Shown here: piece after piece, positions 8,988-16,743 of the stretch | Layout: every line of letters starts with the position of its first letter | Position numbering within the stretch: the first letter of the stretch is position 1 | DNA from: Acidimicrobiia bacterium | Lineage (GTDB): Bacteria > Actinomycetota > Acidimicrobiia > Spongiisociales > Spongiisociaceae | Direction of reading: 5' to 3' | Length of the DNA stretch: 51,697 nt | Assembly: GCA_011523635.1 (NCBI GenBank) | Contig: WTGI01000046.1 | Coordinates: 1-51,697 of the forward strand | Translations under genes and position numbers: made by a program | Notes under the pieces: generated by a model | What the model was told of the DNA's origin: nothing | Seen by the model: the letters and a program-made list of their open reading frames with translations, nothing else | Database searches by the model: none

Positions 8988-9980
8988 TCAGTCCGAGGGA
9001 AGGCGCCCTAATACCTCGTACAGCCTTCGCTCCGCCGCCCGCATCTCGTGGGCCATGTTCAATGCCCTCATCCGGTCGAACTCGGGGAACCCCGCCCTCT
9101 GCTCGGCCGACCACTCCCGGGCGAACGAACCGTCCTGGATGTGGGAGATGATCTTTCCGAGGCGAGACCTCTCGGCTTCCTCCTGCTCGGGAGAGAGCCG
9201 GGCGGTCACTTCCTGCCCGTACTGGCTAGTACGGGAATGTAGCGTGATTTGGTCCCAGAGCCCAATGTCGCGATAGGCCTTGGCGGTCTCGATCCCCTCA
9301 CCCGAGGCGTAGAACTCCAGCATCGCCACTTCGGGGCTGCAACCGGCCTCCACCAGCACCTCGCAGTACCGGCGCACGGCGTAGAGGTACCCCACCTGCT
9401 CGGCGAACAGGTCCACGGTCGCCTCCTCGAGAAAACTGGACTCGATCACGCCCATCCGGCTGGATCCGATCCCTTCGCACAGGGCCAGCATCCGCTCGAA
9501 GGCCGTGCCCGTGGCGTCTCGATGGACGGCGATGAGGCTCGGGAACCCCTCACCGCTCAGGTAGGTGTCCCTGACGCCGGCTCCGATCATGCGGGGAGCG
9601 ATCAGCACCACATCCACGTCGGCCGGGGGCTCGATCAGGTCGAAGGCGATGTTGTAGCCGCTGGCGAACACCACCATGTCACCCGCCGAGAGATTCGGGG
9701 CGATGTCCCGCTCGAACACCTGGGGCATGACCTCATCGGGCACCAGCAGGAAGGTGACATCGGACCGCGCCACCGCCTCGCCGACAGGCAACACCTCGAA
9801 GCCGTCCTGCCGGGCAGCCTCGTAGGACTCGTCGCGGCGGCTCCCCACGATCACGCTCAGGCCGCTGTCCCGCATGTTGAGGGCCTGGGAGCGGCCCTGG
9901 TTGCCATACCCGACTATGCACACGGTCTGGCCGGCCACATGGCGCAGGTCGGAGTCCGCCTCGAAGTACATCCGGGCCAT
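8988..9980 (-). CDS. Divergent ketol-acid reductoisomerase-like protein
   Basis: This 330-residue protein follows the short (class I) IlvC layout. It has a Rossmann domain, VCIVGYGNQGRSQALNMRDS (~20-40), and an all-helical C-terminal half with the metal-binding DLFAEQ (~185-190). Key positions differ from true IlvC: the usual APKGPGH loop reads APRMIGAGV, losing the catalytic Lys and the His, and the usual S.TAEYG reads SRTSQYG, replacing a metal/substrate Glu with Gln. True KARI uses NADPH and Mg to make dihydroxy-isovalerate in branched-chain amino-acid synthesis. With these changes, and with a dehydrogenase, a nucleoside hydrolase and an ABC importer as neighbours rather than ilvBN or leu genes, I doubt that role. 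It overlaps the dehydrogenase stop by one base (TGATG). Family is firm; activity is unknown. Confidence 0.8.
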   Translation of the reverse strand: MARMYFEADSDLRHVAGQTVCIVGYGNQGRSQALNMRDSGLSVIVGSRRDESYEAARQDGFEVLPVGEAVARSDVTFLLVPDEVMPQVFERDIAPNLSAGDMVVFASGYNIAFDLIEPPADVDVVLIAPRMIGAGVRDTYLSGEGFPSLIAVHRDATGTAFERMLALCEGIGSSRMGVIESSFLEEATVDLFAEQVGYLYAVRRYCEVLVEAGCSPEVAMLEFYASGEGIETAKAYRDIGLWDQITLHSRTSQYGQEVTARLSPEQEEAERSRLGKIISHIQDGSFAREWSAEQRAGFPEFDRMRALNMAHEMRAAERRLYEVLGRLPSD

Positions 9981-11032
9981 CAGCCGCCCGCTCTCCCCCC
10001 GCCGGCCACCTCGATCATGACCTTGACGGCGCCGGAGGACACGCTGAGGGCGGTGTCCATCGCCTCGGAGGCCCGTTCGAGGGGGAAGCGATGGCTGACG
10101 AGCCTCGTCCCGTCGATCCGGCCCGATGCCAGCAGGGATATGGCCTCGGGGAAGGCGTCACGACCGAGGTAGACGGGGATGACGGTCGCTTCCATGGACT
10201 GGGCCAGCAACAGGTTGAACGGGATCCGCTCCTCGGTGTTCACCCCCACCGCCACCACCCGTCCCCCGGGCCGTACCAGGCGCAGGGCCGTCTCGAGGGT
10301 GCGGGAGCTGCCCACCGCCTCGAAAACTACATCGGCGCCCCGGGGTTCGGTCCGTTCGTGGATCTCCTCGGGCTCCAGCCCTCCGACGTTCACCGTCGAG
10401 GTGGCGCCGAACTCTGCCGCTAGCGCCAGCCGCCCTTCATCCAGATCGGTGGAATGCACAGCCCCGGCGCCGTAGGCCCGCGCCACCGCCAGGATCAGCA
10501 GGCCGATCGGTCCGGCCCCGATGATCAGCACCGTCTCCCCCGGCCGCACCTCGCCGCGGCGCACCGAGTGGACCGCGATGGAGGTCGGCTCCACCAGGGC
10601 GCCCAGGGAGAAGTCCATCCCCTCCGGGAGCGGATAGGCGCCGCGCGCCGGCACCGCCACCAGGTCCTGGAGGGCGCCGTCGGTGTGGGGCGACCCGGTG
10701 AACCGCATGCGGGGACACAGGTTGTAGACCCCGCGCCGGCAGGCGTCGCAGGCCTCGCAGGGCACGATGGGCTCCACCGCGATGTGATCGCCGACCCGGG
10801 CGTCTCCCACTCCCTCCCCGAGTTCCGTCACGACGCCTGCGAACTCGTGGCCCAGCACGTGCGGGCGCCGGACCCGCCAGGTGCCGATCCGACCGTCCTT
10901 GTAGTAGTGAAGATCGGAGCCGCAGATACCCACCAGCCGGGGCGCCACCAGCACCTGCCCCGGACCTGGGGACGGCGCGGGCCGCTCCCTGATCTCGATA
11001 CCACCTCCGGGAAGCAGGCAGGCTGCCCTCAT
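9980..11032 (-). CDS. Zinc-dependent medium-chain alcohol/polyol dehydrogenase
   Basis: The 350-residue protein belongs to the threonine/sorbitol dehydrogenase group. Catalytic zinc ligands are visible in GICGSDLHYY (~35-44) and the GHE of PHVLGHEFAG (~57-66). The structural zinc cysteines read C.AC.AC.......C around residues 92-109. The nucleotide-binding motif is LIIGAGPIGLLIL near 168-180, followed by STDLDEGR, where the Asp favours NAD over NADP. The substrate is likely a polyol, sugar or amino alcohol. It lies between a nucleoside hydrolase, 34 nt upstream, and the KARI-like gene, to which it is translationally coupled, so it may oxidise the pentose released by the hydrolase; this is inference. 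Confidence 0.88.
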   Translation of the reverse strand: MRAACLLPGGGIEIRERPAPSPGPGQVLVAPRLVGICGSDLHYYKDGRIGTWRVRRPHVLGHEFAGVVTELGEGVGDARVGDHIAVEPIVPCEACDACRRGVYNLCPRMRFTGSPHTDGALQDLVAVPARGAYPLPEGMDFSLGALVEPTSIAVHSVRRGEVRPGETVLIIGAGPIGLLILAVARAYGAGAVHSTDLDEGRLALAAEFGATSTVNVGGLEPEEIHERTEPRGADVVFEAVGSSRTLETALRLVRPGGRVVAVGVNTEERIPFNLLLAQSMEATVIPVYLGRDAFPEAISLLASGRIDGTRLVSHRFPLERASEAMDTALSVSSGAVKVMIEVAGGGRAGG

Positions 11033-11066
11033 GCGTCCTCGTCTCCTCGTGGCTCGGCTGTCCGGA

Positions 11067-12161
11067 TCACCGCGCCGCCAGTATGCGGTCCTGGTCGTCG
11101 AGCTTGACGATCAGGTCACCGAAGATGGCGTCCCGGTCGATACCCACCGCCTCCAGCATGACCGGCCCGTCGGGTCGAGCCTGCCACACCAGATCTTCGT
11201 CGAGGTGGGGGGTCCTGGTGGTCCGCGTCGGCACCCAGCTGCGGTCGATCAACCAGGCGATGTTGATCAGGTCCCAGACCACCCAGGACTGGCCGGGGAA
11301 TGGCTTGACGCCGCGCTGGATCCAGATGGGATTGTGGACGAAGAGGTGGTAGAGGTAGTCGCCGATCTCGCCCTTGCCCTTGATCCAGGCCTCCGCCTCG
11401 GGATGCGAGAAGTTCAACTGGGCGCCGATGTGGTATCCGGGCAGGTAGACGAGCGGCACACCCGAGGAGAAGAGCAGCCGGGAGGCGTGGCGGTCCTGCA
11501 CCAGGTTCAGGGAGGGTGTGTTGTCGAGGTCGACCCAGGTGGGATAGCCGGAGGTCCAGTTGACCACCATGCGGGAGGCGATCTCGGGCGCCATCAGCAA
11601 TGCCGAGGTGACGTTGGTGACGCATCCGATGGCCACGACGTGCAGCACCCGCTCGTCATCGGCCAGCGCCGCCTCGATGATGCAGTGGGCGCCCTCGCTC
11701 TCGACCGGAACATCCGGCGCCGGCATGTAGCGGTCCGCGCCGCGGAATGCCAGGCCGTCGCCCGCGATCCCCAGCTTGCCGAGCACGCGGTGGATCTCCT
11801 CGTACGACTCCTCCATACCCTCGGCCGGACCCACCAGTTGCAGGTCCTTAGGCTCGACTCCCTGGGCCATCAGGTGGCGAACCCATCCCTCGTACTTGTT
11901 CTCCACCGCGCCGGTGGTGGTGCCGGCCCGAAGGGCCTCCAGTTCGGCAACCAGCTCCTCCCGCATGTGGAGGTGGCCGAACGGCTCGGCAACGACCGCC
12001 TCCACCTCGATGCGCTCGGGCGACAGCAACGCCCAGGCCAGGGCGAACTGGTCATCGATCTCGTTGGCGGTGTCGGTATCGATGAGAACCCGGGCCGGCC
12101 CCGCTTGGTCGGCGAACATCTCCAGCCGCCGCTCGTCGCTGACGGTAGGGAACGAAGTCAT
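11067..12161 (-). CDS. Inosine-uridine-preferring nucleoside hydrolase family protein
   Basis: The 364-residue product begins with the calcium-binding aspartate cluster of the family, VLIDTDTANEIDDQFAL, near residues 25-41. A later IGCVTNVTSALL region (~178-190) resembles the GPLTNVA loop. Family enzymes hydrolyse the N-glycosidic bond of nucleosides to base plus ribose in the cytoplasm. At 364 residues it is slightly longer than the usual ~310-330, and the active-site histidine region is divergent, so the substrate may be another N-riboside. GGAAGG six bases before the ATG supports the start. It is the first gene of the minus-strand series that runs down to dtd. Confidence 0.85.
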   Translation of the reverse strand: MTSFPTVSDERRLEMFADQAGPARVLIDTDTANEIDDQFALAWALLSPERIEVEAVVAEPFGHLHMREELVAELEALRAGTTTGAVENKYEGWVRHLMAQGVEPKDLQLVGPAEGMEESYEEIHRVLGKLGIAGDGLAFRGADRYMPAPDVPVESEGAHCIIEAALADDERVLHVVAIGCVTNVTSALLMAPEIASRMVVNWTSGYPTWVDLDNTPSLNLVQDRHASRLLFSSGVPLVYLPGYHIGAQLNFSHPEAEAWIKGKGEIGDYLYHLFVHNPIWIQRGVKPFPGQSWVVWDLINIAWLIDRSWVPTRTTRTPHLDEDLVWQARPDGPVMLEAVGIDRDAIFGDLIVKLDDQDRILAAR

Positions 12162-12302
12162 CTAGCACCTTCCACGGTAGAACCGGCCTCGGAATACGGG
12201 TGGCCCACAATTTACACCCGGAGCGAAGGGCTTGACTCCCGAGCGACATCCCGGCGGACTCCCTCCGGAGGGCAGGGCTTCCGGCCGGCCTCCCTACAGA
12301 CG

Positions 12303-12349
12303 GTTTGCGCTACAAACTTAGGCTGGCTAGACTGGTTTGTGACGCAAAC
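12303..12349 (+). promoter_or_regulatory. Promoter flanked by two copies of a 15-bp palindromic operator
   Basis: GTTTGCGCTACAAAC (12303-12317) and GTTTGTGACGCAAAC (12335-12349) are imperfect palindromes of the form GTTTG-N5-CAAAC. The second closely matches the reverse complement of the first. Their starts are 32 bp apart, about three helical turns. Between and over them lie TTGCGC (12305-12310) and TAGACT (12328-12333), a credible -35/-10 pair with 17-bp spacing. The operator copies overlap the -35 and sit just after the -10. The genes that follow encode a membrane protein and a winged-helix regulator, so autorepression is the simplest reading (inferred). Confidence 0.68.
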
Positions 12350-12389
12350 TGTGGTGGATGACCGGCTCCACCACGAAGGGAGGCTCATC

Positions 12390-13028
12390 ATGGAGAGACC
12401 TGACGGAGGGACGCCGGCGCTCACGCCCGAGGAGGGTTGGAGCACCATCCACCGGACCCTGGACCGGACGCGCAGTTCCATGTACGTGGCCGGGACATCA
12501 ACGATCCTGCTCATCTGGGGAGCGATAGTCGCGATCGGCTTCGGCTCCCAGTACGCCGTCCAGACGCTTGCGGCCGACTTCGCGGCCGATCGCCCCTGGT
12601 ATCCCGGGCCCCTGTGGGGGGTCCTGGTCGTCGCCGGGATGGTGGGCAGCGCAGCCGTCGGACGCCAGGCGTCCCGGAAGATCGCGGTCGGGATGGGCAT
12701 GAGAAGCGTCGGGATCAGGGTGTTCCTGTTCTGGCTGGCGATCCTCGTGGCAACCTTTCTCATCCCTGCGGCGGCCGGTTTGTGGACCGGAGGCGAGGCC
12801 GCAACCAGGATCCCCTACGTCGCCATCGGCATCGTGACGCTCGGATACGTCCTGTTCGGCATCATGGTGCGTCCGATCCTGGCGGTGGTGGGGCTGGGCG
12901 TGGCGATGGCCTTCTACATCCCGGCCTACCTGGTGGAGTACCCATCGTCCGCGGCGGTCTCCGCGGCGGCCATCCTGGCCGTGTGCGCCATCTCCTGGGC
13001 ATGGATTCGCAGGACCGGCGTCCTTTGA
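12390..13028 (+). CDS. Multi-pass membrane protein of unknown function
   Basis: The 212-residue protein has about six hydrophobic segments after a ~30-residue soluble N-terminus. AAGGGAGG shortly before the ATG supports this start; the longer open frame upstream runs antisense through the nucleoside hydrolase gene and is not real. No enzymatic motif is seen. It overlaps the downstream winged-helix regulator by four bases and shares its promoter with the twin operators. Membrane-protein plus PadR/MarR-like regulator pairs of this kind are common in actinobacteria, often with unknown function; this protein may be a sensor, a transporter-like partner, or simply the regulator's target. Confidence 0.75.
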   Translation: MERPDGGTPALTPEEGWSTIHRTLDRTRSSMYVAGTSTILLIWGAIVAIGFGSQYAVQTLAADFAADRPWYPGPLWGVLVVAGMVGSAAVGRQASRKIAVGMGMRSVGIRVFLFWLAILVATFLIPAAAGLWTGGEAATRIPYVAIGIVTLGYVLFGIMVRPILAVVGLGVAMAFYIPAYLVEYPSSAAVSAAAILAVCAISWAWIRRTGVL

Positions 13029-13339
13029 CGAGCGACGCGATCGTCCTCGACGAGACCATCCACCAGTCCACCCGGCTCCGGATAATGTCCATGCTGGTCG
13101 GGCAACCCGACAAGGACCGCCTCGCCTACGGGTTCATCCGCAATACCCTCGACCTGACGGGCGGGAACCTGACCACCCACCTGCGCAAGCTCGAGGCCGC
13201 CGGGTACCTGGACATCATCAAGGACTCTCAGGACTCCAAGCCGCGCACCTGGATACGGATGACACCTGATGGACGACGTGCGTTCGCCCGCTATCTCGCC
13301 AACCTGGAGAAGGCTCTCAACTGGCGCCCACCGCGCTGA
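13025..13339 (+). CDS. Winged-helix transcriptional regulator (PF13601/HTH_34-like)
   Basis: About 104 residues from a TTG start that overlaps the stop of the membrane-protein gene (TTGA), so the two are co-translated. The sequence LDETIHQSTRLRIMSML, then LTGGNLTTHLRKLEAAGYL and KPRTWIRMTPDGRRAFARYL, follows the one-domain winged-helix family that I know as HTH_34: helix 1, recognition helix around residues 40-55, and a wing around 60-80. Such proteins act as dimeric repressors of their own operon. The paired GTTTG-N5-CAAAC palindromes at the operon promoter (12303-12349) are the obvious candidate binding sites. Confidence 0.88.
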   Translation: MTSDAIVLDETIHQSTRLRIMSMLVGQPDKDRLAYGFIRNTLDLTGGNLTTHLRKLEAAGYLDIIKDSQDSKPRTWIRMTPDGRRAFARYLANLEKALNWRPPR

Positions 13340-13548
13340 CGGCAACCGCTCGGCGTATCCACCGGTGCACCACTGTGTACGGCAAATGGCCCTCGTCCTC
13401 GACGCAGGCACCGGGTAGTCGCCGCTAACCAGAGGACCGTAGACCGGCCGAGCCGTGCGCGCCGGGCCGCGGCACGGGCTCCGAATTGGGGATGGGCATC
13501 CGATCCACTAAACCGGTCACGCATCCCGAAGCGAAGGTCCGGAACCGA

Positions 13549-14811
13549 ATGGCCGCCGATCCCCTATCCGACGCCGTCAAGCCTGCCCGGCGATTCATCG
13601 GCTGGCGGATCGCCGGGCTGGCCGTCATCACGGGCGCCATGACCGGCCCCGGCCAGACCATCGGCGTGTCGGTCTCGATCGACCCGCTGATCGCGGAGCT
13701 GGGGCTGAGCCGGCCCCAGGTAGCGGCCGCCTACCTGATCGGCACCCTGGCGGGCGGAGCCGCCCTGCTGCCGGTGGGTAGCTGGATCGACCGGGTCGGG
13801 ACCCGCCGCGCCATGAGATGGATCGGGGCGGCCTTCGGTCTGGGCCTGGTCGCCATGGCGGGCGTGCGGGGCTTCGTGACCCTGGCGATCGGGTTCACCC
13901 TCATCCGCTGGCTCGGCCAGGGCGCCCTGACGCTGGTGAGTTCGCTTTCCATCACCCACTGGTTCGAACGCCGGCGCGGCCGGGTGTTCGGCGTGACGTC
14001 GCCCACCATCAGCGGCCTGATGAGCCTCACCCCGCTGCTTCTGGGGCTGGCCGTGGCGGCCTACGGCGTGCGGGTCGCCTGGCTGCTGGCCGCCGCCGCC
14101 GTCTGGCTGGTGGTCATACCCATCGGGCACTTCGGCATCATCGACCGTCCCTCCGATGTCGGTCAACGCCCCGACGGCTTCAAGCGGCCGTCCCCCACCG
14201 CCTCCGGGGCCTCCGGGGCCGCCGCCACCGCCCGCACTCCCGCCACGCGCGGCCAGGCCGTCACCCAACCCCGGTTCGTTCTCATGGCGTGCGTCATCGC
14301 CACCTCTTCCATGGTGGCCACCGGGCTGAACTTCCACCAGATCTCGATCCTGACCGGAGCCGGCCTGTCCGCGACCCAGGCCGCGGCCATGTTCGTGCCC
14401 CAGGTCACGGGCATGATCACCGCCGGCCTGGCGGTCGGGGCTCTGGCCGACCGGCTCCCCGCCCGGGTGCTGCTGGCGGGTTCGATGCTCTTCCTCACCT
14501 GCGCCCTGGTGATGGTCGGGCGCGTAGAGCCGGGCTGGCAGGCGTTCGCCTACACGGTCCTCCTCGGCGCCGGGGGCGGAGCGCACTTCCCGCTCGTCCC
14601 CACGCTGCTGCCCCGCTGGTTCGGCCTCGCCAACATCGGAGGCATCCAGGGCGTCTCCATGCTGATCATGGTGGCGGCATCAGCGGCCGGACCCGTCACC
14701 GTCGCGCTGCTCGCCTCCGGCGCCGGCGGTTACGCGGCGGCCGCCTGGTGGCTCACCGCCATCCCGCTGGCCACCGGCTTGGGCGCCCTCTGGATCACCG
14801 AGCCGGCGTGA
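13549..14811 (+). CDS. Major facilitator superfamily transporter
   Basis: About 420 residues from the ATG of MAADPLSDAVKPARRF, chosen because it leaves a short cytoplasmic tail before the first membrane segment. A TTG (13486) and an ATG (13492) further upstream are in frame. Twelve hydrophobic segments are visible. The MFS motif GSWIDRVGTRRAMRW follows segment 2, and a Ser/Ala/Thr-rich loop links the two halves near residue 220. The layout resembles oxalate/formate-antiporter-like or monocarboxylate carriers, but the substrate cannot be assigned. It precedes an amidohydrolase gene by 154 nt on the same strand and might import that enzyme's substrate. Confidence 0.82.
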   Translation: MAADPLSDAVKPARRFIGWRIAGLAVITGAMTGPGQTIGVSVSIDPLIAELGLSRPQVAAAYLIGTLAGGAALLPVGSWIDRVGTRRAMRWIGAAFGLGLVAMAGVRGFVTLAIGFTLIRWLGQGALTLVSSLSITHWFERRRGRVFGVTSPTISGLMSLTPLLLGLAVAAYGVRVAWLLAAAAVWLVVIPIGHFGIIDRPSDVGQRPDGFKRPSPTASGASGAAATARTPATRGQAVTQPRFVLMACVIATSSMVATGLNFHQISILTGAGLSATQAAAMFVPQVTGMITAGLAVGALADRLPARVLLAGSMLFLTCALVMVGRVEPGWQAFAYTVLLGAGGGAHFPLVPTLLPRWFGLANIGGIQGVSMLIMVAASAAGPVTVALLASGAGGYAAAAWWLTAIPLATGLGALWITEPA

Positions 14812-14965
14812 CGCCCGGGGAGGCCCGCGGGCCGGTCGCCGCTCCCCCGGATCGTGAGCCACCGGACCACCCCTAGGTACACTCCGAGCCGCCGCGGCGG
14901 GAGTGCCGGATGCTCGGCCGGGGCATGGCCGGGCTGCCATCCCGGTTCGGCATGGAGGTTGTGCA

Positions 14966-16381
14966 ATGATCCTGTTCGACAATTGCCGGTTCCTGATCGC
15001 CACGCCCGACCCAGAGGGCGTCATCGAGGCGGGATGGGTGCTCGTCGACGGACCGCTCATCCACTCGGTGGGCGGACCCGAGGACTCGCCGAAGGACGAT
15101 GTCGTCAAGCGGGGCGGCGAGGTGGTGGACTGCGGCGACAGGCTGGTGATGCCGGGGCTGATCGACAGCCATAACCATCTGGCCAACTACGCCTTCAACC
15201 TGCTTCCGGGCATTGACCCGTCCTCCCTCGAGTTCAGCGGCATCTCGGAATGCCTGGAGAAGTTCATCTGGCCCGCCTACACGTGGGCCTCGGACGAGAG
15301 CACCTACGACATGACCCTGGTGGCCATGTGCAACGCCATCAAGCACGGCACCACCACCATCACCAGCGCCTTCCCGTTCCCGCACGGGACGTTCCGCGCC
15401 GGTGTCGCCTCGGGGATGAGGCTCATCATGCATCCCCAGACCGTCAGCAACGTCATCCTCGGGGACGGCCTCGACGATGACGGATACCTCGCCCTCACCG
15501 AGCAGGTGATCCAGGACTACCACAACGCCGAGGACGGGCGGATCCAGGTGGCGGTCCACCCCCACACCACGTACTCGTGCTCGGAGCGGTTGCTGCTCGG
15601 GTGCATGGAGCTGGCCGAGCGCTACGACGTGGGGTTCGCCACCCACCTGCTCGAGAGCGCCGAGGATCGGCGCATGTCGGACGCCCAGTTCGCCGCCTGG
15701 GGCGGGATTGTCGGCTACCTCCAGGCCAGGGGCATTCTCCAGGAACGCACTCTGTTCTTCCATTGCGACCAGGTGAACCGGGCGGAGGCGGAGATCTTCG
15801 CCGAGGCGGGGGTCGCCATCTCGCACAACCCGCAGTCGAACGCCACGTACCACGGCTCGGTGGCCGACGTCCCCGCGTTGCGGGCGGCCGGCGTCACCCT
15901 CGGCCTCGGCACGGATATGCCGGCCGGCAACCTGTTCGACAACATCTACACGGCGTACCTCGTCAACGCCATCATCCCTCCGGACCAGGAAGGGCAGTTC
16001 GAACCCTGGGTGCCCATCGAGCTGGCCACGATCGGAAGCGCCCGGGCCCAGCGGCTCGGGGACCGGATCGGGACCATCGAGGCCGGCAAGCGAGCCGACA
16101 TCATCACGGTGAGCCTGGACCGGAATACCACCCTGTACCCCCTCAACGCGGGGAACCTCCTCTACTGGATCGTCACCAAGTGCGCGGGAACCCTGGTCGA
16201 GGACACGATGGTCGACGGGAGGTTCCTGCTGCGGGGCGGAGAGTTCACGTTCCTGGACGAGGAGGCCATCATGGCCCGTTCCGACGAGTGGATGGCGAGG
16301 TTCGGGTCGTGGTACCGGGCCCGGAAGGCGGCCGGGGAGCCGGTGACCGTGAGGACCTACCCCGACTACGAGAGCCGGTAA
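14966..16381 (+). CDS. Metal-dependent amidohydrolase (SAH/MTA deaminase, chlorohydrolase family)
   Basis: GGAGG eight bases upstream fixes the ATG at 14966; the 471-residue product matches the family length. The metal site is legible: PGLIDSHNHLANY (~72-84) gives the two N-terminal histidines, HPHTTYSC (~196-203) the third, FATHLLESAEDRR (~225-237) the fourth plus the Glu, and LGLGTDMPAGN (~312-322) the final Asp. The order is that of cytosine-deaminase-like enzymes acting on S-adenosylhomocysteine, methylthioadenosine, guanine or triazines. HLLES replaces the commoner HLAET, and GTDMPAGN replaces GTDGAASN, so the substrate may be unusual. A nucleoside-type substrate would fit the nearby salvage genes, but that is a guess. 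Confidence 0.88.
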   Translation: MILFDNCRFLIATPDPEGVIEAGWVLVDGPLIHSVGGPEDSPKDDVVKRGGEVVDCGDRLVMPGLIDSHNHLANYAFNLLPGIDPSSLEFSGISECLEKFIWPAYTWASDESTYDMTLVAMCNAIKHGTTTITSAFPFPHGTFRAGVASGMRLIMHPQTVSNVILGDGLDDDGYLALTEQVIQDYHNAEDGRIQVAVHPHTTYSCSERLLLGCMELAERYDVGFATHLLESAEDRRMSDAQFAAWGGIVGYLQARGILQERTLFFHCDQVNRAEAEIFAEAGVAISHNPQSNATYHGSVADVPALRAAGVTLGLGTDMPAGNLFDNIYTAYLVNAIIPPDQEGQFEPWVPIELATIGSARAQRLGDRIGTIEAGKRADIITVSLDRNTTLYPLNAGNLLYWIVTKCAGTLVEDTMVDGRFLLRGGEFTFLDEEAIMARSDEWMARFGSWYRARKAAGEPVTVRTYPDYESR

Positions 16382-16743
16382 CCCCGAATCTCGACCCTCC
16401 CCGGGAACCGCCCTGTCCGGCGAGGCCGGCCGGGATGTCTCGGGACCGCAGGCCCGGTGGGTCGGCAGGCTCGCTCCGGACCGTCAGGCACGGGCGCCGG
16501 TTATGCATTGTCATGGCCCGGCAGTAACATCGTGGCCGGCAGCGAAGGCGCCTGATCCCCGGCTCCCGAGCTGCCTCGGATCACGGAACTAAGGCTCTCG
16601 TTGGTGGGATTCCTCCCAGGATCTTCGACTCGGTCAGCATGCTCGCAGGCGGGCGGGCCATTGACTCCGGTGTTCCCCCAAAACGGTCTTGGTGCTATGC
16701 CCGGTGACCTCGAAGAGCCGGGTGGAAGAGCAAAGGAGTGAGC
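16382..16743 (+). other. Intergenic region upstream of the nucleotidase-M16 fusion
   Basis: About 360 nt without a convincing gene. TTGACT at 16661-16666 looks like a -35 element but has no good -10 at the right distance. AAAGGAG at 16732-16738 is the ribosome-binding site that decides the ATG at 16744. I see no strong hairpin or repeat here. Confidence 0.45.

Noticed and set aside
11031-13028. Single 665-codon plus-strand protein
   Set aside because: Its first two thirds run antisense through the nucleoside hydrolase gene. Only 12390-13028, with its own ribosome-binding site and promoter, is real.
16661-16698. Sigma-70-type promoter upstream of the fusion gene
   Set aside because: TTGACT is good, but no -10-like hexamer lies 16-18 bp away.
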